Assembly (NCBI GenBank): GCA_013812385.1
Contig: JACCTM010000444.1
Coordinates: forward strand, 1-6,872
Direction: 5' to 3'
Origin: Geodermatophilaceae bacterium
GTDB lineage: Bacteria; Actinomycetota; Actinomycetes; Mycobacteriales; Geodermatophilaceae
DNA length: 6,872 nucleotides
In this document: in pieces, positions 1 through 5,538 of the stretch
Numbering within the stretch: the first letter of the stretch is position 1
Layout: each line of letters begins with the position of its first letter
Notes under the pieces: model-generated
Told to the model about the DNA's origin: nothing
The model's database searches: none
Seen by the model: the letters and a program-made list of their open reading frames with translations, nothing else
Translations under genes and position numbers: made by a program

Positions 1-113
1 GTGGTCTGCGGCCGATCGCTGATGATGCCGATCTTGGTGCCTACCAGGGCATTGGTCAGAGTGGTCTTTCCGGTATTGGGCCGCCCCACCAAGCACCCGA
101 AGCCACTGCGCAT
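1..113 (-). CDS. era: GTPase Era, N-terminal fragment
   Basis: Era is a Ras-like GTPase that binds 16S rRNA and the 30S subunit during late assembly. Only the first 37 codons are inside the window; the rest lies beyond the left edge. The fragment reads MRSGFGCLVGRPNTGKTTLT and continues through NALVGTKIGIISDRPQTT. The P-loop GRPNTGKT is at residues 10-17, and the RPQTT that leads into switch I is at 34-38, as in Era proteins. The family usually has GKS where this has GKT, a conservative change. The ATG at 113-111 is preceded by a good GGGAGG ribosome site 9 nt upstream, which fixes the start. In mycobacteria era directly follows the deaminase-like gene. Here two other genes intervene and a plus-strand gene diverges from era, so era probably needs its own promoter in the upstream 114-289 interval. 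None is convincing by eye. Confidence 0.93.
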   Translation of the reverse strand, partial: MRSGFGCLVGRPNTGKTTLTNALVGTKIGIISDRPQT

Positions 114-122
114 ACCGCTCAG

Positions 123-128
123 CCTCCC
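123..128 (-). promoter_or_regulatory. Shine-Dalgarno site of era
   Basis: On the minus strand this reads GGGAGG and lies 9 nt before the ATG at 113-111. It is the best-placed ribosome site for era and decides its start. Confidence 0.7.
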
Positions 129-289
129 ATTGCGCGCACGGTCGCGCCGATGATCGGGTAAGAATCACCGATGTGGCGCAGCGACGGCAGGCAAGGGACA
201 GACCGTCTGACGGCGACCCCGCAGCGACCCGCCGGCGTTGGTCGTCGGAGCGCGACGCCCACCTGCGCCAGATCAACGCCTTTTCCTTC

Positions 290-787
290 GTGGTCCCGCA
301 TCGGAGGAAGCGATCGGTCACCAAGCTGCCGGCCGCACTGCGATATGCCCAACTCCTGCCGGCCAGCCGCACGGTTCGGGTTCTCCTGGCAGTGGCCGTA
401 CCCGTCTACGCCGGTTTGCAACTCATCCAAGGCGCTACGGTCGGGCGCGCTCTCGGCTTCGCGGTACTCCTGGCGATCGTGATCTATGCGGTCTCGACCT
501 ATCGACTGACAGTGAGCAATTCCGGTGTCAGCTTCGACATTGCCGGTCTACGCCAGGTGTCCAGCTTCGGATTTTTGCCGCTCTTCGCCGTACGTGAGGT
601 ACGGCACGGCGTGCCAGGGGAATGGCCCAGAGCCAAACTCAAGGGGGGCTGGTGGCCGGGCCGCCGACGAGTCAGCGTCCTGTACCTGGACGAGGAGGCA
701 ACGCTGCGTGCGTTCCAGGTCTGGGTCGGCGACCCCGAGGCGTTCGGTACCGCGCTGCTCGGCCGGCCAATGTCCGAACCCGACTGA
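290..787 (+). CDS. Small two-helix membrane protein with a PH-like cytoplasmic domain (hypothetical)
   Basis: I do not recognise a named family. Counting from the GTG at 290 (165 aa), residues about 29-46 and 53-71 form two hydrophobic helices (RVLLAVAVPVY and ALGFAVLLAIVIYAV). A soluble domain of about 95 residues follows. Its alternating strands and ending (RVSVLYLDEE, then a phenylalanine-rich strand and DPEAF) resemble bacterial PH-like membrane proteins; this is a resemblance by eye only. It is the sole plus-strand gene and is divergent from era. Its stop at 785-787 lies 10 nt from the end of the frameshifted minus-strand frame at 798. The start is uncertain. In-frame GTG codons exist at 173 and 290, neither with a ribosome site. 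A strong GGAGGAAG at 303-310 faces a GTC codon at 317, from which the protein would read (M/V)TKLPAALRYAQ. Residues encoded before 317 are arginine-rich and probably not part of the fold. Confidence 0.6.
   Translation: MVPHRRKRSVTKLPAALRYAQLLPASRTVRVLLAVAVPVYAGLQLIQGATVGRALGFAVLLAIVIYAVSTYRLTVSNSGVSFDIAGLRQVSSFGFLPLFAVREVRHGVPGEWPRAKLKGGWWPGRRRVSVLYLDEEATLRAFQVWVGDPEAFGTALLGRPMSEPD
303..310 (+). promoter_or_regulatory. Shine-Dalgarno-like GGAGGAAG facing GTC at 317
   Basis: GGAGGAAG is the strongest ribosome-binding match in front of the plus-strand membrane protein. It is followed after 6 nt by GTC at 317-319, in frame with the protein. GTC is not a normal start codon, so either this site is coincidental or a GTG start has been altered. 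See the finding. Confidence 0.35.
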
Positions 788-797
788 AGCGCCCGTC

Positions 798-930
798 CTA
801 GGAGAAGTCGAAGACCTTGAGCGCTCCGGCTTCCTCGGTGACAGCAAGGAGCAGGGTGGTGGAACCGCTGTCGGTCTGCACATCGAGGATGATGTCGTCA
901 TGTTCGCCGGTGCCCGTAGGCATCGGTGAC
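798..930 (-). pseudogene. Displaced C-terminal coding segment of the proline-rich membrane protein (+1 frame)
   Basis: Downstream of the premature TGA at 900-898, the +1 frame stays open to a TAG at 800-798. It reads TGEHDDIILDVQTDSGS and continues through TTLLLAVTEEAGALKVFDFS. It looks like the last strands of the domain begun in the upstream frame: alternating hydrophobic strands and an aromatic C-terminal end. About 78% of its codons end in G or C (28 of 36), as expected of real coding sequence here. Removing one G from the GGG run at 913-915 on the minus strand joins the two parts into a 253-residue protein. The segment abuts the convergent plus-strand gene, 10 nt away. Confidence 0.75.
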
Positions 931-1560
931 GGTCGCTGAGGTGAGCGCCGTGGCCCCGAGAGTCTGGAAGGGCTCGTCGGCGAAGGCCTGCGGATCGGTG
1001 AAATCGGCCTGCAGATCCGGCGTCAGGGTGACGTAGGCGCCCGGATAGTCCCCGGCAGCCATCAGGTCCACGAGCGCCTGCGCGGCCTGCGGTGACTCCG
1101 CGAAGTTCAACTCCTGCGAGGTCTCCTCGGTCGACTCGGTCGTTTCTTCGGTGCTCTCCTCCGTGGTGTCCTCGGTCTCTGAGGTCGGAAGGGTCTGCTG
1201 CGCGGTCAGGGTCGTGGCCACCGGTGTCGGGTCGTCGTCGTTGAGCGCCAAGAACAAGCCCAGCCCACCCAACGTCAGGAGCAGCACGAGTCCGCCGATG
1301 ATCCAAGGCACCACCGACTTCTTGGGTGGGGGGCCGTACGGACCCTGCGGACTTCCGTACGGCGCAGCGCCCGGGCCACCGTAAGGCTGCCCGCCGTAGG
1401 GCTGGGTTCCGTACGGAGGCTGCGTCCCGTACGGGGGCTGACTTCCGTACGGGGGCTGACTTCCGTACGGGGGCTGACTTCCGTACGGGGGCTGACTTCC
1501 GTACGGGGGCTGACTCCCGTACGGCGGCGGCTGGGGCGGTCCGTAGGGCGGTTGGGTCAT
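898..1560 (-). CDS. Proline-rich, single-pass membrane protein with extracytoplasmic domain, frameshifted near the 3' end
   Basis: The open frame gives 220 aa. Residues 1-84 are a cytoplasmic Pro/Gln/Tyr/Gly tail with five SQPPYG repeats (16-45) and related copies. A KK stop-transfer pair precedes one transmembrane helix (about 85-106, PWIIGGLVLLLTLGGLGLFL). A Thr/Ser/Glu linker spans about 126-150 (TEESTEETTESTEETSQE). From about 152 a globular domain starts (AAQALVDLMAAGDYPGAY) that resembles the cystatin/NTF2-like extracellular domains common on actinobacterial membrane proteins. The frame ends early at GHRRT-stop, while the natural ending continues in the +1 frame to 798. The ATG at 1560-1558 has AAGGA 7 nt upstream (1568-1572), which decides the start over upstream in-frame codons. 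It lies 73 nt after the deaminase-like gene and may be co-transcribed with it. Function is unknown. Similar layouts occur on septum- and cell-wall-associated actinobacterial proteins, but that is only suggestive. Confidence 0.8.
   Translation of the reverse strand: MTQPPYGPPQPPPYGSQPPYGSQPPYGSQPPYGSQPPYGSQPPYGTQPPYGTQPYGGQPYGGPGAAPYGSPQGPYGPPPKKSVVPWIIGGLVLLLTLGGLGLFLALNDDDPTPVATTLTAQQTLPTSETEDTTEESTEETTESTEETSQELNFAESPQAAQALVDLMAAGDYPGAYVTLTPDLQADFTDPQAFADEPFQTLGATALTSATVTDAYGHRRT
1411..1518. repeat. 18-bp in-frame tandem repeat encoding SQPPYG
   Basis: There are six head-to-tail 18-bp units. Four (1429-1446, 1447-1464, 1465-1482, 1483-1500) are identical on the plus strand: GTACGGGGGCTGACTTCC. 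The unit at 1501-1518 differs by one base and the one at 1411-1428 by several. Weaker relatives continue on both sides. The unit length is a multiple of three, so copy-number changes keep the reading frame of the proline-rich protein. Confidence 0.95.
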
Positions 1561-1633
1561 GGACTGGTCCTTCGGTGTGCAGTTGGGCACTGCCAAGTCG
1601 GGCCGCAGCGGCCACCCAAGAATGATCGATGTG

Positions 1634-1996
1634 TCATGTCGCCCTGCCACGATCGGTGCTCAGCAGGTTGCCGTCGGTACCGGCCAGGAAGATCGCAGCC
1701 GACGTCGACAGGTCCCGTACGGCCGATACGCCGTCGGTATCGGCTGTCTCGGCTGCGGACACGATGGCCGCCGCCTCCAGAGTGGTGACCCCACTCGACG
1801 CAGCCGCTGCGACGGCCGCTTGCAGGGCAGACAACCGAAGAGTCGGCAAGGCCACTGACGCAGCGGCATAGGTCCGGCCGTCCTGGTCGCGGACCGCTGC
1901 TCCCTCGCTGGCACCGGTTCGACCGCGGGCTGCACGAGCCAGCACGATCAACTTCGCATCTTCGGGCTCCAAGCCGGCCTGCCCGGCACTACTCAT
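1634..1996 (-). CDS. Cytidine-deaminase-fold protein lacking the catalytic site
   Basis: This 120-aa protein sits where mycobacteria have Rv2365c, a cytidine-deaminase-like protein next to era. The region GAAVRDQDGRTYAAASV (residues 32-48) followed by LRLSALQAAVAAAASSG (53-69) matches the first strands and helix of cytidine deaminases. There the family has (C/H)AE for zinc binding and proton transfer; here it is SAL (56-58). The second motif, PCxxC, is absent, and the whole protein has no cysteine and no histidine. It therefore should not deaminate by the known mechanism; a structural or binding role is inferred. Its ATG overlaps the upstream corC-like stop (ATGAGTAG, 1996-1989), an 8-nt overlap that points to coupled translation. 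The protein is alanine-rich. Confidence 0.82.
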   Translation of the reverse strand: MSSAGQAGLEPEDAKLIVLARAARGRTGASEGAAVRDQDGRTYAAASVALPTLRLSALQAAVAAAASSGVTTLEAAAIVSAAETADTDGVSAVRDLSTSAAIFLAGTDGNLLSTDRGRAT

Positions 1997-3302
1997 GGAC
2001 CAGGGCCGCTTCCTTGGGCACGCTACCGGTCGCCGGCAAGCGCGAGACCAGCAAGGTGTCGATCCGGTTGCGGCGTCCCTCGGTGCTCTCGGCGGTCAGC
2101 GACAGGCCGGCATAAGTGGCCTGAGCACCTGGGATCGGTACCCGGCCGAGCTCACGAGCCAGCAGGCCAGCGACTGTGTCGATGTCGTCCTCGTCAGGAA
2201 ACTCGACGTGGAACAGCTCCGCCAGATCGTCGACGGGCAACCGAGAGGTGACGCGCATCGACCCGTCCGCGAGCTGCTCGACGGGGGGGCGCTCATCTGT
2301 GTCGTACTCGTCTGTGATCTCCCCCACGATCTCCTCGAGAATGTCCTCGATCGTCACCAGACCGGCGGTACCGCCGTATTCGTCGACGACCACGGCCATG
2401 TGGATCCGACGCGCCTGCATCTCGCGCAGCAGTTCATCGACTGGCTTTGACTCAGGCACGAACGAGGGCGCCCGCATGAGTTCCTCGACCAGTTGTGAGC
2501 CGGCACCGTCATCAGAGCCTTGGGTACGGCGAACCAGGTCCTTGAGGTAGACAATGCCGACGATGTCGTCGATGTTGTTGCCCACCGCCGGGATTCGTGA
2601 AAATCCACTACGCAGGGCGAGGGCTAGCGCTTGACGCACGCTCTTCTGTGCTTCGATCCAGACGACGTCCGGGCGGGGCACCATCACTTCGCGGGCGATC
2701 GTGTCACCGAGTTCGAAAACCGAGTGGATCATGTTGCGCTCGCCGTGCTCGACGACTCCACGCGCCTCGGCCAGGTCGACCAGCTCGCGCAGCTCGACCT
2801 CGCTGGAGAACGGGCCTTCGCGAAAGCCTCGGCCGGGGGTGAGCGCATTGCCGAGCAGAATGAGCAGGTTGGTCACCGGGCCGAAGATGGCCCGCAGCGC
2901 CCGCGTCAATCCGGCGGTGCGCAGCGCGACCCCATAGGCGTGCTGGCGCCCGATGGTGCGCGGCCCGACGCCGACAAGAACGAAACTGACGACCGTCATC
3001 ACGAAGCCGGCGACCAGCACCGACCGCCAGCCGACCCCCCACAGTTGGACCAACACGGTGGTGATCAGGACCGCTGCGAAGAGCTCGCACAGGACTCGCA
3101 ACAGCAACAGCAGCGAGACGTGCCGGGCACGGTCGTCGAGGACTCGCTCCAGGACCTCGGCCCGGGGAGTCCCGTCTCGTCGCAGTTCGGACACTCGGGC
3201 CTGGGAGACGTGCCCGATGGCAGCGTCGACAGCGGCGAACAGGCCGGCCAGCGGGACCAACATGGCGGCGATGACGAGCAGCGTCAGCTGCGTTGATGTC
3301 AT
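1989..3302 (-). CDS. CNNM/CBS-domain membrane protein of the HlyC/CorC family
   Basis: The 437-aa protein corresponds in position and layout to mycobacterial Rv2366c. An N-terminal DUF21/CNNM membrane domain has hydrophobic helices at about 5-28, 63-88, 92-113 and 137-156, with the family-like segment FAAVDAAIGHVSQARVSEL early on. A linker helix (ELRELVDLAEARGVVEHGER, 171-190) leads into a CBS pair (REVMVPRPDVVWI from 204 to VVDEYGGTAGLVTIEDILEE at 305-324). A C-terminal CorC_HlyC domain occupies about 345-420 (RLPVDDLAELF, DTVAGLLARELGRVP). Such proteins are linked to Mg2+ or Co2+ efflux and ion homeostasis, with CBS domains binding adenine nucleotides; the haemolysin name is historical. The ATG at 3302-3300 was chosen because upstream sequence overlaps ybeY out of frame; it lies 25 nt after the ybeY stop and has no clear ribosome site. 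It overlaps the following gene by 8 nt. Confidence 0.93.
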   Translation of the reverse strand: MTSTQLTLLVIAAMLVPLAGLFAAVDAAIGHVSQARVSELRRDGTPRAEVLERVLDDRARHVSLLLLLRVLCELFAAVLITTVLVQLWGVGWRSVLVAGFVMTVVSFVLVGVGPRTIGRQHAYGVALRTAGLTRALRAIFGPVTNLLILLGNALTPGRGFREGPFSSEVELRELVDLAEARGVVEHGERNMIHSVFELGDTIAREVMVPRPDVVWIEAQKSVRQALALALRSGFSRIPAVGNNIDDIVGIVYLKDLVRRTQGSDDGAGSQLVEELMRAPSFVPESKPVDELLREMQARRIHMAVVVDEYGGTAGLVTIEDILEEIVGEITDEYDTDERPPVEQLADGSMRVTSRLPVDDLAELFHVEFPDEDDIDTVAGLLARELGRVPIPGAQATYAGLSLTAESTEGRRNRIDTLLVSRLPATGSVPKEAALVHE

Positions 3303-3327
3303 GAGCGGGTGCCCGCGGGAGGAACAG

Positions 3328-3804
3328 TCATGAGCCGGCGTTCTCGGTGCGGTGCTTGCGCCAGGCGTCGAGCAGGCGCCGCTGGACGGCGAACATCTCG
3401 CGCTCCTCGTCGGTGTCGCCATGGTCGTAACCCAGCAGATGCAGTACGCCGTGGGTCGTGAGCAGGTGCAACTCGGCATCGAAGCTGTGCCCGGCAGCCG
3501 AGGCCTGCTTGATCGCCACCGCGGGGCAGAGCACGACATCACCCAGCAGAGAGGGGCTGGGATCGGACTCGTCAGGACGGCGGGCGGTGTCCAGCTCGTC
3601 CATGGGAAAGGCCAGCACGTCGGTGGGACCCGAGGAGTCCATCCATTTCTCGTTCAGGCTGGCCATGTAATCGACGTCGATCAGGAGCACCGACAGTTCC
3701 GCCAGCGGATTGACGTCGAGTTCACAGAGCAGGAAGCGGCACAAGCCGGCGAGGGACACCTCGTCGATCGGGATGTCGGACTCGTTGGCGATGTCCACGG
3801 ACAC
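3328..3804 (-). CDS. ybeY: Endoribonuclease / rRNA maturation factor YbeY
   Basis: YbeY is a zinc-dependent RNase needed for 16S rRNA 3'-end maturation and 70S quality control. The zinc signature HGVLHLLGYDH is at residues 118-128, with His118, His122 and His128 as ligands. GPTDVLAFPMDE at 59-70 is the other conserved block (usually GPTDVLSFP). From the GTG at 3804 the protein is 158 aa and begins MSVDIANESD, like the family's usual N-terminus. This start is 16 nt after the phoH stop and has only a weak GGAC upstream. An in-frame GTG at 3894 would give 188 aa and overlap phoH by 74 nt. Codon-position composition makes that extension plausible (see finding). phoH lies directly upstream; PhoH/YbeZ and YbeY are functional partners in several bacteria. 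Confidence 0.93.
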   Translation of the reverse strand: MSVDIANESDIPIDEVSLAGLCRFLLCELDVNPLAELSVLLIDVDYMASLNEKWMDSSGPTDVLAFPMDELDTARRPDESDPSPSLLGDVVLCPAVAIKQASAAGHSFDAELHLLTTHGVLHLLGYDHGDTDEEREMFAVQRRLLDAWRKHRTENAGS

Positions 3805-3820
3805 GATGGCGTCGAGTCCG

Positions 3821-5053
3821 CTATCGGCGAGGCGGGGCGGCGCCGCGACGCACAGCGGAATCCGGACGCTCGGCGTCGGTACGCCGAGTGGCACGTGGAC
3901 CGGGTCCGGCCGAACGAACTTCCACAGGCGGAGCCCGATGCTCGCCCTGGCTGGGGTACGACAGCCCGGTCAGTGGACCGTCGGTCTGGTCGGCATTCTC
4001 GGCGTCGAAGCGGGCGTAGGCATCGACGATGTGGCCGACCAGCCGATGCCGCACCACGTCGACACTGCTCAGGTGAGTGAACGCGACGTCGTCGACGCCG
4101 TCCAGGATCGACTGCACGACTCGCAGCCCACTGCGCTGCCCGCCGGGGAGGTCGACCTGGGTCACGTCACCGGTGACGACCATCTTCGAACCGAATCCGA
4201 GCCGGGTGAGGAACATCTTCATCTGCTCAGGCGTGGTGTTCTGGGCCTCGTCCAGCACGATGAATGCGTCGTTGAGGGAACGGCCGCGCATGTAGGCCAG
4301 TGGAGCGACTTCGATCGTCCCGGCCTGGGTCAACCGGGGAATCGAGTCGGGGTCGATCATGTCGTGCAGCGCGTCGTACAGCGGCCGGAGGTACGGGTCG
4401 ATCTTGTCGTAGAGCGTGCCTGGGAGATATCCGAGCCGCTCGCCTGCCTCGACGGCGGGCCGCGTCAGGATGATCCGGTTCACCTGTTTTGCCTGGAGGG
4501 CCTGGACCGCTTTGGCCATGGCCAAGTAGGTCTTTCCGGTGCCCGCGGGGCCGATCCCGAAAACGATCGTGTGCTCGTCGATGGCATCGACGTACCGCTT
4601 CTGGTTCAGCGTCTTGGGCCTGATCGTGCGTCCCCGGCGGGACAGGATGTTCAAGCTGAGGACGTCGGCCGGACGCTCGGTCGCGCCGTTGCGGAGCATG
4701 TGCAACGCCTGGGAGACCGCGTCCGGGCGGAGGTGTCCTCCCTGGCCGACGAGCGCGATCAACTCGTCGAAAACGCGTACCGCGAAGGCGTTGTCTGCCG
4801 GGGCCCCGGAGATGATGATTTCGTTACCACGGACCAGGACATGGGCGCGCAGTTCGCGCTCGACCAGACGGAGGATCTCATCGCCGGAGCCCAGCAGGCT
4901 GACCATCGGCACCGACGGCGGGACCACGATCGTGGTCGCCGAGACCGCCATCGAGGGCAGCGGCGGGCCATCGAGTGTCGCGGTCGTTTTCGGCGGAGAG
5001 GCCGCGGAGGGCGGGTTGGTCTGACTCTCGGGACTGTGCGGGACGGTCGGCAA
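3821..5053 (-). CDS. phoH: PhoH-family ATPase
   Basis: PhoH/YbeZ proteins are P-loop ATPases of the helicase-like class, thought to act with YbeY in RNA metabolism. With the TTG start at 5053 the protein is 410 aa. A disordered Pro/Ser/Thr lead covers residues 1-38. A small N-terminal domain follows from IVVPPSVPMVSLLGSGDE (42-59) to HVLVRGNEIIISG (71-83). The ATPase core has Walker A GPAGTGKT at 168-175 and Walker B IVLDEAQ at 265-271, followed by VTGDVTQVDLPGGQRSGL (293-310). The frame stays open to a GTG at 5149, 6 nt after the HIT stop. Codons from 5149 to 5054 have only about 53% G/C in third position, against about 82% just after 5053, so I place the start at TTG 5053; ATG 4951 is the next alternative. 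The last 39 residues are Arg/Pro-rich with poor codon bias and may not be native. Confidence 0.93.
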   Translation of the reverse strand: MPTVPHSPESQTNPPSAASPPKTTATLDGPPLPSMAVSATTIVVPPSVPMVSLLGSGDEILRLVERELRAHVLVRGNEIIISGAPADNAFAVRVFDELIALVGQGGHLRPDAVSQALHMLRNGATERPADVLSLNILSRRGRTIRPKTLNQKRYVDAIDEHTIVFGIGPAGTGKTYLAMAKAVQALQAKQVNRIILTRPAVEAGERLGYLPGTLYDKIDPYLRPLYDALHDMIDPDSIPRLTQAGTIEVAPLAYMRGRSLNDAFIVLDEAQNTTPEQMKMFLTRLGFGSKMVVTGDVTQVDLPGGQRSGLRVVQSILDGVDDVAFTHLSSVDVVRHRLVGHIVDAYARFDAENADQTDGPLTGLSYPSQGEHRAPPVEVRSAGPGPRATRRTDAERPDSAVRRGAAPPRR

Positions 5054-5155
5054 CGGTGCTGCGGCCCTGCTTCCATGCCTGGGGACAGATCGGACGACGT
5101 GAAGTTTACCCGGACGCCCGACGTAGTCTGCTCGATTTCGGTGTTGCACCCCTGA

Positions 5156-5506
5156 TCAGCCGGGCGGCCAGCCCATCGCGCGGCCACCGAGAACGTGGAC
5201 ATGCACGTGGAAGACGCTCTGGTGGGCGTCGGCACCAGTGTTGATCACCAGCCGGTATCCGCTGTCCGAAACGCCCTCGGATACCGCCACATCGCGAGCC
5301 GCCGCAATCACCTCGGCAAGCACCGTCGGGTCAGTCTGGACGAGCGCACCAGCCGTGGGCTGGTGCTGTTTCGGGATCACCAGGACATGCACCGGGGCTT
5401 GGGGCTGCAGATCCCGGAAAGCCAGCGTGGCTGCGGTCTCGTGGACGACATCGGCAGGGATGTCTCCGGCGACGATCTTGCAGAACAGACAGTCAGGTTC
5501 AGTCAT
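5156..5506 (-). CDS. HIT family (histidine triad) protein
   Basis: The 116-aa protein belongs to the HINT branch of the HIT superfamily, nucleotide hydrolases/transferases acting on substrates such as AMP-lysine or adenosine phosphoramidates. The triad HVHVH is at residues 100-104 in SVFHVHVHVLGGR, and the central histidine is the expected nucleophile. An N-terminal CLFC (6-9) gives the first half of the zinc site seen in many HINT proteins, followed by KIVAGDIPADVVHE and HVLVIPKQH (40-48). The start MTEPDCLFCK at 5506 matches the family's usual N-terminus. An in-frame GTG-ATG pair at 5533-5528 would add nine residues (MMPQPYGGV). The gene begins 32 nt after the dnaJ stop and is probably in the same transcript. 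In M. tuberculosis rsmE occupies the position just after dnaJ2; it is absent here. The physiological substrate cannot be read from the sequence. Confidence 0.93.
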   Translation of the reverse strand: MTEPDCLFCKIVAGDIPADVVHETAATLAFRDLQPQAPVHVLVIPKQHQPTAGALVQTDPTVLAEVIAAARDVAVSEGVSDSGYRLVINTGADAHQSVFHVHVHVLGGRAMGWPPG

Positions 5507-5538
5507 GACGCCACCGTAGGGCTGTGGCATCACGCAGG

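Noticed and set aside
788..797. Bidirectional terminator between the convergent genes
   Set aside because: Only 10 nt separate the two stop codons and no stem-loop with a U-run is visible there.
1411..1518. CRISPR-like direct repeats
   Set aside because: The 18-bp units are contiguous without spacers and encode SQPPYG in frame; this is a coding tandem repeat.
548..1615. Long minus-strand frame (355 codons) across the proline-rich gene
   Set aside because: It is Arg/Pro/Ala-rich with RKSAPV repeats produced by reading the 18-bp repeat out of frame, and has poor codon bias compared with the membrane-protein frame. Its last part does not correspond to the displaced tail.
1561..1650. Upstream start of the proline-rich protein at 1650
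   Set aside because: It would overlap the deaminase-like gene; the ATG at 1560 has AAGGA 7 nt upstream and begins the PPYG-rich tail.
3303..3542. N-terminal extension of the CorC-like protein to 3542
   Set aside because: It would overlap ybeY extensively out of frame, and the peptide is Ser/Arg/Cys-rich noise; the natural membrane helix starts just after the ATG at 3302.
3710..5155. Long open frame (481 codons) on the plus strand opposite phoH
   Set aside because: It is the antisense shadow of a clear PhoH ATPase; the translation has no recognisable domain and such mirror frames are common in high-GC DNA.
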